Positions 10,862 to 19,790 of a stretch of 64,000 bases of DNA are shown here, in pieces. The translations under genes were made by a program, and so were the position numbers. Numbering within the stretch: the first letter of the stretch is position 1; each line of letters opens with the position of its first letter. This stretch comes from Rhynchopus euleeides (taxonomy: Eukaryota; Euglenozoa; Diplonemea; Diplonemida; Diplonemidae), in the NCBI GenBank assembly GCA_963210315.1, contig OY723308.1, positions 1,054,001 to 1,118,000 on the forward strand, read 5' to 3'. The notes beneath the pieces were generated by a model that worked only from the letters and a program-made list of their open reading frames with translations, made no database searches and had not been told where the DNA came from.

Positions 10862-11627
10862 CAAGTAAAAATACAAGTATAATACTTGCATGTCAACTAT
10901 TATACATGTATTTTTACTTGATATACATGTATTTTACATGTATATTTCAGGCATTTACATGTATTTTACATGTATAATACTTGTCATGCAAGTATTATAC
11001 ATGTAAAATACTTGCATGACAAGTAAAATACATGTATAATACTTGCATGACAAGTAAAATACTTGCATGCAAGTAAAATACATGTATTTTACTTACATGC
11101 AAGTATTTTACTTGTCATGCAAGTATTTTACATGTATAATACTTGCATGACAAGTATTATACATGTAAAATACATGTAAATGCCTGAAATATACATGTAA
11201 AATACATGTATATCAAGTAAAAATACATGTATAATAGTTGACATGCAAGTATTATACTTGTATTTTTACTTGATATACATGTATTTTACATGTATATTTC
11301 AGGCATTTACATGTATTTTACATGTATAATACTTGTCATGCAAGTATTATACATGTAAAATACTTGCATGACAAGTAAAATACATGTATAATACTTGCAT
11401 GACAAGTAAAATACTTGCATGCAAGTAAAATACATGTATTTTACTTGCATGCAAGTATTTTACATGTATAATACTTGCATGACAAGTATTATACATGTAA
11501 AATACATGTAAATGCCTGAAATATACATGTAAAATACATGTATATCAAGTAAAAATACAAGTATAATAGTTGACATGCAAGTATTATACTTGTATTTTTA
11601 CTTGATATACATGTATTTTACATGTAT
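10862..11627. repeat. TACATGTA / TACTTGCATG palindromic word array
   Basis: Nearly every base belongs to words such as TACATGTA, AAAATACA, CAAGTATAATACTTG and TGCATGACAAG, arranged in inverted and direct order. A segment of about 350 bp starting ATCAAGTAAAAATACA is repeated at 11215-11627. The whole array can fold on itself on either strand. It forms the core of the outer TA element. Confidence 0.75.
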
Positions 11628-11805
11628 GGAGGATCCTTGAAATCGGTAGTGGACAGTAGCGGACAGGGCGGACATTTCCTTGTGGAAAAAGTGCCCGAAA
11701 AAAAAAATCGAAAAGGTCCCCCTTACAGAATTAGCCTTTTTTCAAAAAATCGGAAAATTTCGGACCGCAATTTGTACCCAAGAAAGTGCCGAATTTTCGG
11801 ACTTG

Positions 11806-12125
11806 GTCCGATTTGAACGATTTCCGTGCCTCTTGCAACCCCCATGAGGGGGGGGCTGCTGTTTCGGGTTCTTCCGGTGGCACATGCTGGGGTGTCAGGA
11901 CAGGTAATCCTGCTCGCTGTACCCGGTGATCCCTGACGCAGCCAGGAAGTGGAGAGCCTTGGAACCCTGGTTGAGGCCTGTAACACCCGGCCTTCCTGCC
12001 ACTTGTGGCATTGTGGAGTGGAGGTGGTTATGGAGAAGGTTCTCTCTCCGTCCGGTCGAGCACAACCGTCCTCTCCAGCCAGGGGTCATCTACTTTCCAA
12101 ACAAGGGCCAGGAACATGCTCAAAC
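11806..12125 (-). pseudogene. Captured LINE ORF2 C-terminus and 3' end in element A
   Basis: The minus strand encodes ...KALHFLAASGITGYSEQDYLS followed by a stop at 11895, aligning with the last residues of LINE-1 ORF2 (ALRYLAEAGVTEHSEKDYLIS). The downstream sequence also matches the LINE-1 3' UTR in layout (cytosine block, CACGG, then the AAATCGTTCA tail at about 11810). It is a diverged LINE relative that inserted in an ancestor of the GGAGGAT elements and was copied with them; the same piece is present in B and C. Confidence 0.65.
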
Positions 12126-12131
12126 AAACTA

Positions 12132-12492
12132 CCGTATACGTAAATATTTTGGAACGTAAATATTATGGAACGTAAATATTATGGAACGTAAATATTATGG
12201 AACGTAAATATTTTGGAACGCTGGTGGGTTGGCGTTCCAGATTTTTTTCGTTCCATAATATTTACAGGGCTTTCTGCGACTCGGGGACTTGGACCAGGTG
12301 ATCGGACGGCATACAGAGTCCCTGACGGGACCTACTCGTGCACTTTTCGCGCGATTCCTGACGCAAGCCGTCCTCACCACCGAGTCCCCAACTGGCCCTG
12401 TAAATATTATGGAACGTAAATATTATGGAACGGACCGGCCAAAAATGGGCCCGTTCCATAATATTTACGTTCCATAATATTTACGTATACGG
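12132..12492. mobile_element. 361-bp TA-flanked miniature element, TIR CCGTATACGTAAATATT
   Basis: Flanked by TA (12130-12131, 12493-12494). The terminal inverted repeats start CCGTATACGTAAATATT and contain a 16-bp unit (GGAACGTAAATATTAT) in about five copies at the left end. Copy D of the host element retains the empty site (AAACTAATTGATC, reverse complement at about 63963-63976), which confirms TA duplication. A second copy lies at 62562-62875. Non-autonomous and Tc1/mariner-like by target choice. Confidence 0.8.
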
Positions 12493-13109
12493 TAATTGAT
12501 CAGAAAATCTGGCTTGCCGTGGAATCATTGAGCAAAATTTGGGGTGTGGTTTGCCCCCTTGCTGCATATGACATGTCCATTTTTGACGATTTTTGGGCAG
12601 AATTTGGTGCGTGGGACCTTTCGATTTTCATGAATTTTTCGGAATTTCGTGGGGACCGGTACCCCATTTGAGGGCCAAAAATCTCATTTCCGAGGCCTGG
12701 GAATGGTCGCAGTGGCCTCAGATGTCCAAAAACGTTCAATTGACCTCTCCTCGAAAAAAAATTCGAAAGGTCCCCCCTACTGGCACCCCGGATTAGGACA
12801 TGTCTCTGGGGGTGTCCGGGGGGCATTTTTGGCCCATTTTTGGCTGGGGAAAATGGGCCATTTTTCACGATTTTTTCGGTTTTTTGTCCGGACCGGGACC
12901 GCATTTGAGGGGCAAAAATCTGATTTCCGAGGCCCGGGAATGGTCGCAGTGGCTTCATTTGGCCAAAAACGTTCAATTTACCCTTCCCCAAAAAAAAATT
13001 CGAAAGGGTCCCCCTACAAATCGCCGGTCTTAGGAGCAAAAATTTTGGGCACCCAGATTTCAAAAATTTTCAAACTATTTTCTGGACCAAAAATCAAACT
13101 ATTGAGGTC

Positions 13110-13340
13110 CTGGCCGGACATGTCCGGGGGGGGGGTCAAAATTGGATTTCCCGAATTTCCGGGTCCGGACATGTCCGCCCGGACATCCGGACACCAGAAA
13201 ATGTCCGCCCGGACATGTCCGCCCTGTCCGGGCGGACATGTCCGGGCGGGAAATTCGGGAAATGTCCGGGGGGGGGGGGGGGGGTCAAAATTGGACCCGG
13301 ACATCCGGACACCCGGATTTCCCGGTCCGGGCATGTCCGC
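13110..13340. repeat. GGACATGTCC palindrome array in element A
   Basis: Multiple copies of the palindrome GGACATGTCC and half-sites (TCCGGACATCCGGACA) are interspersed with GGAAATTCGGGAAAT and long G runs. The same array occurs in C (30080-30330) and D (63085-63350). It is a dense set of inverted binding-site-like words near one terminus. Confidence 0.65.
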
Positions 13341-13419
13341 CCTGTCCGCCCTGAAATCGCCTAAGGGGCCGGGGGAAATCCAGGAAATTCGGGAAATCCA
13401 GGAATATGAAGAATCCTCC

Positions 13420-13684
13420 TAAACGTTTTAAACGTTTTAAAGTTTAAAACGCCGTTTTATAGCTATTTATTACCGGTAATAATAAAGTACTTTATGGATT
13501 GAGGGTAATTACGTCCCCGAAGCAAGGTCCGAGGGTGTTTTGTTCCCCGAGGGAAGGCCCGAGGGCGAAGCCCGAGGGCCTTCCCGAGGGGAACAAAAAC
13601 ACCCGAGTACCTTGCTGAGGGGACGTAATTTCCCGAAATCCAGAAAGTACTCAATTAGGACCGGTTATATGGTAGTTTGTTAAC
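13420..13684. other. Left flank of the recombinase element with a small foldback
   Basis: Holds TTTAAACG-type repeats (13420-13455), the outer inverted end TTTATTACCGGT (13466-13477) and a nearly perfect hairpin of about 124 bp (13507-13630; arms start AATTACGTCCCC, loop CGAAG). The hairpin looks like a separate foldback insertion. No coding sequence is seen. Confidence 0.55.
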
Positions 13685-13775
13685 GGTCCTGAAACCATTA
13701 TTACCGGTTTCCTGCAGAAAGCCTCCGTAGTACCAGAGCCACAACCTCCACAGATCACGCAACATCACACACATC

Positions 13776-14816
13776 ATGCCCCGCGCCGCCGATCATGACA
13801 GCGACAGCAGCAGCAGCACATCAAGTGACGGTGACCTCATGCCAGTCCGCAGCAGGAAGGCATACACCGATCGACTGACTGACTTCGAGGCGTACGTCGC
13901 TGAGGAGGCTCCCCGGGTTCGTTCCATGAAGACAATCTACTCCGAGAAGCACATCAAGGGCTATCTCAAGGCCAAGCTGCAGGGGGGTTCTGCCGCATCG
14001 TCAATCTGGAACTACTACTCCATCATCAACTTCAAGGTCAAGATTGTCCACGGGAACATGATCAAGACAAAGATGCCACGCCTCCACCAGTACGTGAAGA
14101 ATCAAACAAAGGGCTACACCACCAAACAAGCCAAAACCTTCTCTTTTCAAGAACTGCAGGACTACATGGACAAGGGCACCGGGTCGCTGGCGAGCAAGCA
14201 GGATCGTGCGCTTGTGGTGCTGGCCTTCTTCGGTGGGATGCGCTTCGTTGAACTCCGCAACCTGTCGATCGAAAACATCACCGTTCAAGATGAGCAGATC
14301 AGCGTGAAGTTCTACGGTGCAAAGCAGGGAAGCGTCGCGATTGAACGGTCGTTTGTGGTCCCCAAGATGCTGAACGAAGAAGCTGTGTTCTACGACGTCC
14401 TCAAGGCCCATCTGGCCCACCTCTCTCTGTCGGACCTCGTGACGGGGCCTGTCGCAAGACGCATCAACAAGGCCGGCAGCGCGTTCCTCGCTTCGCCCAT
14501 CGGGCGAAACCAATTCTACGGGCTGCCACGGAAGATTGCGCTGTGCCTGGAAAAGGACCCGGAGGGATACACCGGGCACAGCATGAGACGCTCCGCCGCG
14601 CTGGCAGCGGCCAATGGCGGCGCGTCCACCATGGATCTCCGCAGGCATTTCGGCTGGCGCGGAGAATCGACGCCGCAGCTCTACCTTGATGCATCCACGA
14701 CACACCAGCGGAACGTCGCGCACATGATGTCAAGCCAGCCTGCACAGGGGACGACGACGGGAGCGCCAAGCCAGAGCAGGGTGACTGTGGATCTGAACGT
14801 CAACCTGCCGAGGTGA
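13776..14816 (+). CDS. Tyrosine recombinase (Crypton-like integrase)
   Basis: 346 residues, intact. An acidic Ser-rich start (DHDSDSSSSTSSDGD) leads into a helical SAM-like core-binding domain (about 25-115) and a catalytic domain (about 120-310). The expected active-site set is visible: Arg156 (FFGGMRFVELRNL), His268 and Arg271 (GYTGHSMRRSAA), Trp294 in the second His/Trp position (RRHFGWRG), and Tyr303 (STPQLYLDAS), nine residues after Trp294 as in the family. These enzymes cut and rejoin DNA through a 3'-phosphotyrosine bond. The ATG lies 55 bases inside the left inverted repeat, and an AATAAA follows the stop at 14928. The gene lacks introns and has GC-rich codons, so it looks recently active. 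It could mobilise its own element or assist the surrounding block. Confidence 0.85.
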   Translation: MPRAADHDSDSSSSTSSDGDLMPVRSRKAYTDRLTDFEAYVAEEAPRVRSMKTIYSEKHIKGYLKAKLQGGSAASSIWNYYSIINFKVKIVHGNMIKTKMPRLHQYVKNQTKGYTTKQAKTFSFQELQDYMDKGTGSLASKQDRALVVLAFFGGMRFVELRNLSIENITVQDEQISVKFYGAKQGSVAIERSFVVPKMLNEEAVFYDVLKAHLAHLSLSDLVTGPVARRINKAGSAFLASPIGRNQFYGLPRKIALCLEKDPEGYTGHSMRRSAALAAANGGASTMDLRRHFGWRGESTPQLYLDASTTHQRNVAHMMSSQPAQGTTTGAPSQSRVTVDLNVNLPR

Positions 14817-14927
14817 TGCCCTCTAGCCCCTGTGAAGTGTTGTAGCGAGTAGGAGCAATGTGGATCAAGCAAACTGGCCAGGACCTCGCCCCCACACCGC
14901 CCCTGCCCCCAGCCGCTTTTTCCAGGA

Positions 14928-14933
14928 AATAAA
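14928..14933 (+). promoter_or_regulatory. AATAAA polyadenylation-like signal after the recombinase gene
   Basis: AATAAA lies about 112 bases after the recombinase stop, within the element and ahead of the right inverted repeat. Its position fits a poly(A) signal. Confidence 0.4.
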
Positions 14934-15176
14934 GATTTCCATTATTGCCCTCAATATTGCGGTAATAAGAAAGCTGAGTGTAAATAATGGATGAAGTCAC
15001 TAAACCCAGGCTATATTCCTGTGACTGCTTTATTTCCTAGTTTTGATAAAAACTTTTTAATTACCGAATGGTCAATAATATCGCCTTTAAGTCTCGTAAA
15101 GTGGTTTATTATTACCTCTTGGCTTATGGACTTTCTGCAGGAAACCGGTAATAATGGTTTCAGGACCGGTAATAAA

Positions 15177-16670
15177 ATTATTTAAAATGGGGTTTAAAAC
15201 GGGGTTTAAAACGGCAAAAAACCCTGCAAAATATAGGGGGAGACTTTTCGATTTTTTTTTCTGGAACCCAAAATTGGTCGTTTTGGGCCATCTGAGGCCA
15301 TCTTCGGCAAAAAAATCCAATTTTGAGGCTCCCTGGGGGTCCCAAATGGGTGAACAAATTCCCTGTGTGAAATAGCCTATTGCAGGCCTTTTGAGCATGA
15401 TCAGGCAAACACAGCTGTGTGGCAGGGCTTTCTGCGAAAATTCGCCTCCTGGTGAAGTGGGCTACTTTTCACTCTCCATTCACCCTGGCCTCAACCCGTT
15501 CCTCTGCTCACCCTGACGCAAGCTCATGCCCTCATCGTTGACAATCACCCAGAAAAGATTCAGGATGGTACAGTACAGACTCGGGTGCACGAACGATCTA
15601 ACGGTGGTGCCTGTTTGACTTGCTGGTGTATGGTTGATCATTGCTTGTTCCGTACATTTCGCTTTCTCAGCGCCCCCGCCTTCACCGAAACCCGATGCCC
15701 CAACACGAGCGGTGTGGCGCCCGTGGTACTGACCCCTTCGGACCTTAACTCCAGCGGTAGCCGCCGGTTTCTTCAAAGAAACTCATCGATGATGTCCCCC
15801 CAGAGTGCAGGTTCCTGCTGCCTACCCACGATCATTAGGGTGCCGAGAGAATGGCTAGGTGATCAATAATTGTCCCAAACACTAGCTTGGCAACAGCCAG
15901 AGCAACCCCAGGTGGGGCGCAGCCGAGTGCTGCAACCATCGTTCTGACAGCAACAACATCACCTGGCTGTCTTGTTGAACACAGCCGTGATGAAGCTGGC
16001 TGCACTTCCTGTTTGGAGTTCGTCGGGATCCGTTCTGCAAAAGTGAAAGTTGGAGGCAAAGAATAGATGACGAGGATGGTTACGCCTTTTGTAGGCTTCT
16101 CTCGATCAGAGAAGTCGGGCGTCCATAGGAGAGTAAAGGGAATACAGATATGCTCCTCTCAAAGAGGGGCAGGCCAAAGGTAGGCTCCAGGTGGCAACTG
16201 GAACTGTGCAACTTTTCCAGAAGGTGCTTCCAGGACTGTCGAAGGAGCTGGTGGAGTTCGCTGGGTCCATTGCCATCCCCATCATGGTGATCCGGCCTTC
16301 AACCTGCGACTTTGTATCATGGATTCAGCTCAAAAGGGTGCACATCGAGTGATGCAAGATGAAGATTCGACACTCCAGAAATATGCTGATGTCAAACTGC
16401 ATTATTCCTGAGAACAACGGAGGGGGTGTGCCAACTGATGCCGGTGCGATTGATGCAACCCTCACCACAACGTCAGTGCCACCTATTTTCCACCAATAAT
16501 GTGTCCGCTGTGACAGGAATGCAGGAATAATCACCCAGAATATGAGCTGGGGGGCCTCAGGGGGCATGGAAAAATTTTTTTGGCCGAAAAAAATTTTTTT
16601 TTGGTGTGAAAACACCACAGAAACGCCCTGTTTTAACCCCCGTTTTAAACTCCGTTTTAAATTAATTTAA
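15177..16670 (+). other. Right part of the cargo with coding-like fragments
   Basis: It begins and ends with TTTAAAACGG-type repeats in opposite orientation (15184-15215 and 16627-16665), so it may be a further element. Inside are stop-bounded stretches that read like real protein rather than random sequence: 15863-16066 (ending FVGIRSAKVKVGGKE), 16137-16352 (VLPGLSKELVEFAGSIAIPI, then IRPSTCDFVSWIQLKRVHIE) and about 16360-16498. They lie in different frames and no family is recognised. They could be exons of a captured host gene or a decayed ORF. Confidence 0.35.
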
Positions 16671-16847
16671 GGAGGATCCTTGAAATCGGTAGTGGACAGT
16701 AGCGGACAGGGCGGACATTTCCTTGTGGAAAAAGTGCCCGAAAAAAAATTCGAAAAGGTCCCCCTTACAGAATTAGCCTTTTTTCAAAAAATCGGAAAAT
16801 TTCGGACCGCAATTTGTACCCAAGAAAGTGCCGAATTTTCGGACTTG

Positions 16848-17165
16848 GTCCGATTTGAACGATTTCCGTGCCTCTTGCAACCCCCATGAGGGGCGGCTGC
16901 TGTTTCGGGTTCTTCCGGTGGTACATGCTGGGGTGTCAGGACAGGGAATCCTGCTCGCTGTACCCGGTGATCCCTGACGCAGCCAGGAAGTGGAGAGCCT
17001 TGGAACCCTGGTTGAGGCCTGTAACACCCGGCCTTCCTGCCACTTGTGGCATTGTGGAGTGGAGGTGGATATGGAGAAGGTTCTCTCTCCGTCCGGTCGA
17101 GCACAACCGTCCTCTCCAGCCAGGGGTCATCTACTTTCCAAACAAGGGCCAGGAACATGCTCAAA
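16848..17165 (-). pseudogene. Captured LINE 3' end in element B
   Basis: Same fragment as in copy A: the minus strand encodes KALHFLAASGITGYSEQDSLS with a stop at 16936, then the LINE-type 3' UTR and AAATCGTTCA tail. It was inherited with the element rather than separately inserted. Confidence 0.6.
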
Positions 17166-17867
17166 CAAACCAATTGATCAGAAAATCTGGCTTGCCGTGG
17201 AATCATTGAGCATTGGGGAGTGGTTTGCCCCCTTGCTGCGTATGACATGTCCATTTTTGACGATTTTTGGTTGGTGCGTGGGACCTTTCGATTTTCATGA
17301 TTTTTTTCGGAATTTCGTGGGGACTGGTACCCCATTTGAGGGCCAAAAATCTCATTTCCGAGGCCTGGGAATGGTCGCAGTGGCCTCAGATGTCCAAAAA
17401 CGTTCAATTGACCTCTCCTCGAAAAAAAAATCGAAAGGTCCCCCCTACTGGCACCCCGGATTAGGACAGGTCTCTGGGGGTGTCCGGGGGGCATTTTTGG
17501 CCCATTTTTGGCTGGGGAAAATGGGCCATTTTTCACGATTTTTTCGGTTTTTTGTCCGGACCGGCACCGCATTTGAGGGGCCAAAATCTGATTTCCGAGG
17601 CCCGGGAATGGTCGCAGTGGCTTCATTTGGCCAAAAACGTTCAATTTACCCTTCCCCAAAAAAAAATTCGAAAGGGTCCCCCTACAAATCGCCGGTCTTA
17701 GGAAATTTTTTTTGGGCACCCAGATTTCAAAAATTTTCAAACTATTTTCTGGACCAAAAATCAAACTATTGAGGTCCTGGCCGGACATGTCTGGCCTGGC
17801 TGGACATGTCTGGATGTCCGGATGTCCGGGCGGGAAATTCGGGAAATGTCCGGGGGGGGGGGGGGGG

Positions 17868-19018
17868 TAGGGGGGGTCAAATGGGGGTGACAAACACGAT
17901 TTTTCAAAAAACCGGCGCAGAGGCCCCAAAGCCCCCGTAAACCCTCCAAACCCCCCCAGATCGGTCCGGAAACCCATCGAACCCCACTTTTCCACCATTC
18001 CGGGCACCTCAGGTGCCCGAATTGGGGTATCTAAATTTTGTGCCACCGTTTGGTACCGTACAGTGCCACTGTGTGGGAGGTTGGAAAAGAAAATGCCCCA
18101 ACACACCACATCTGAGGGTTGCAATGCATGTTGCTTGCCAACCACGTCATCCGGTGGGTGTCAGGCGCTATGTAGGTGGCATTAGCCAGGTCTTCGATGT
18201 GTTCTGGCTTGTATATATACCTCCCTGCCTGCGGCACAGGCACTGCCTTTGTCCCCCACACCAGCCACAGAGAGCGTATTGTACTCGGTCCACGGTTGCT
18301 GATTCATTGTGATGCGTTGTATCCTCGAGTGAACGTCACACACTAGTGGCACCACCACCCGCCATCCGAGAGCTGTATTGACTTTGCGCGCTTCCGTTGT
18401 ATTCACCTCGCCACGCATATTGCACCGTTCAGTACCAGTGCTCTTGGGCCAGGCAAAGTAGACCGCAGCAACTACCAATTCTGGCACAATGGGTACCACG
18501 ACAGCGCACTTCATGTGTTCCCGGAATGTACAGCTCGTGTTGCAACAGTCGTTGTCAACACATCCCGGTTGTGGAGCACTGCTGCACAGGAATCACACGA
18601 CCATCTGGACTGTTCCGTACCTACAGGCAGCCTCCCGGTGCATGGTGGCAGGGAGGTATATATACAAGCCAGAACACATCGAAGACCTGGCTAATGCCAC
18701 CTACATAGCGCCTGACACCCACCGGATGACGTGGTTGGCAAGCAACATGCATTGCAACCCTCAGATGTGGTGTGTTGGGGCATTTTCTTTTCCAACCTCC
18801 CACACAGTGGCACTGTACGGTACCAAACGGTGGCACAAAATTTAGGTACCCCAATTCGGGCACCTGAGGTGCCCGGAATGGTGGAAAAGTGGGGTTCGAT
18901 GGGTTTCCGGACCGATCTGGGGGGGTTTGGAGGGTTTACGGGGGCTTTGGGGCCTCTGCGCCGGTTTTTTGAAAAATCGTGTTTGTCCACGTAAAAGGGT
19001 GGCATATGACCCCCCCTA
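17868..19018. mobile_element. 1151-bp foldback element with 341-bp inverted arms
   Basis: The termini TAGGGGGGGTCA (17868-17879) and TGACCCCCCCTA (19007-19018) are exact inverted repeats. Inside, 17889-18229 and 18647-18987 are inverted copies of 341 bp with perhaps one mismatch, around a unique 417-bp centre. It sits in the G run of element B that is uninterrupted in element A. The arms contain CGGGCACCTCAGGTGCCCG and a TATATATAC stretch. No ORF of note was found. Confidence 0.75.
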
Positions 19019-19288
19019 GGGGGGGGGGGGGTCAAAATTGGACCCGGACATCCGGACACCCGGATTTCCGGGTCCGGGCATGTCCGCCCTGTCCGCCCTG
19101 AAATCGCCTAAGGGGCCGGGGGAAATCCAGGAAATTCGGGAAATCCAGGAATATGAAGAATTCTCCTATATTTCAGGCATATACATGTATTATACATGTA
19201 TAATAGTTGACATGCAAGTATTATACATGTATAATACATGTATATACTTGTAGTTATACATGTAAAATTTACAAGATCCCACCGTGTA

Positions 19289-19790
19289 AGTGGTGTAAAT
19301 CCCCCCCCCCGTGTTTGTATCGTTGATTTTATTTGCTAAAAGGGGGGGGGGGATGCAGCAAAGTGCAGTATTTTCTGCACGCGAAGACACCTGTTATTCT
19401 TTAGAGATTCCTTATTGTTAGAGCCGTGTTCTGTAAGTGGGCGACACCGCGTGGGAGAGGGGGGGGGGAGAGAGAGAGTGGGGTTGGGGTTGGGCCCTGG
19501 GAGAGGTTACCACCCTGCCACCACCGGACCACCACCAATCTGGTCTACACACCCTGCACGCAGCATGCCAGGCTGCCAAGACACGGAGGGCTGTCTATGA
19601 AACTCCCTTCGCCATCCCCCGCCACGACAGTGGTGCAACCCCCTCCCCCCCTTTTGAAAACGCTTTCCTGGCTCTGTTGAGGAGCAGCGGTGTGTCGTCG
19701 CTTGTTCCGCAAGGGTGTCAATGCGGCTGGGCGCCACTAGGTCTGCTGATTTGGGTGTGCTTTTCCACTGTCGGCAGTTACACTTCCACC
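19289..19790. other. Spacer before the beta-propeller gene
   Basis: G-rich runs at 19344-19354 and 19459-19468, then ordinary sequence. The frame of the next gene is open back to 19437, but nothing upstream of 19791 looks like conserved protein, so this is taken as promoter and 5' UTR. Confidence 0.4.

Larger units (their letters stand above)
11628..13419 (+). mobile_element. GGAGGAT element, copy A
   Basis: Starts GGAGGATCCTTGAAATCGG and ends GGAATATGAAGAATCCTCC, an imperfect terminal inverted repeat of about 13 bp. In order it contains a fossil LINE 3' end (about 11806-12125, minus), a TA-flanked miniature element (12132-12492), two diverged 118-bp modules (12660-12780 and 12890-13018, with GTTCAATT and GGTCCCCC), and a GGACATGTCC palindrome array (13110-13340). 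The open frames across it are shadows, and no transposase is seen. Copies B, C and D share this order. Confidence 0.7.
13466..15176 (+). mobile_element. Tyrosine-recombinase element with inverted ends
   Basis: A perfect 37-bp inverted repeat (13685-13721 and 15131-15167, beginning GGTCCTGAAACCATTATTAC) brackets the recombinase gene. A further 12-bp inverted pair, TTTATTACCGGT and ACCGGTAATAAA, lies outside it (13466-13477, 15165-15176). Encoding only a tyrosine recombinase resembles Cryptons, which usually lack inverted repeats, so this is either an unusual branch or a different recombinase-type transposon. No reverse transcriptase is present. Confidence 0.65.
11628..19166. mobile_element. 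Composite-transposon-like block: element A, recombinase cargo, element B
   Basis: Two copies of the GGAGGAT element lie in the same orientation (A 11628-13419, B 16671-19166) around about 3.25 kb of unrelated DNA. TAT flanks the outside of A's left end (11625-11627) and of B's right end (19167-19169), and the empty TACATGTA target occurs at 10935-10945. At the inner junctions both sides show TAA (13420-13422 and 16668-16670). This is the pattern expected if A and B first inserted separately and the outer ends then moved the whole block. Recombination between copies is the main alternative. Confidence 0.5.
16671..19166 (+). mobile_element. GGAGGAT element, copy B
   Basis: Same orientation and order as copy A: start GGAGGATCCTTGAAATCGG, LINE 3' fossil (about 16848-17165), the two 118-bp modules, GGACATGTC words, end GGAATATGAAGAATTCTCC. 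It lacks the TA miniature element but has a 1.15-kb foldback (17868-19018) inserted in its G run. Apart from these insertions it is very similar to A, so the two copies are young or homogenised. Confidence 0.7.
6184..19286. mobile_element. Outermost TACATGTA-type element with TA duplication, holding two large nested insertions
   Basis: The left end (CACGGTGGGATCTTGTAAAT, 6184 on) and the right end (19286 back, reverse complement) match over more than 100 bp. Both are flanked by TA (6182-6183 and 19287-19288). Removing the nested insertions at 6324-10858 and 11628-19166 leaves about 1.0 kb composed almost entirely of TACATGTA/TACTTGCATG words (6184-6323, 10862-11627, 19170-19286). There is no coding capacity, so this is a non-autonomous DNA element. 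TA duplication fits Tc1/mariner-like transposition, but no transposase is present to confirm it. A second copy of the left end starts at 61529, also after TA. Confidence 0.7.

Noticed and set aside
11895-12089. 64-codon ORF in elements A, B and C as a conserved transposon gene
   Set aside because: Its C-terminal half is the LINE ORF2 end and its N-terminal half is in LINE-unrelated frame; it is a fossil tail, not a gene.
11628-19166. A and B as long terminal repeats of an LTR retrotransposon
   Set aside because: Each copy has its own inverted ends and related copies stand alone with 3-bp duplications; there is no reverse transcriptase or capsid region between them, and the ends are not TG...CA.
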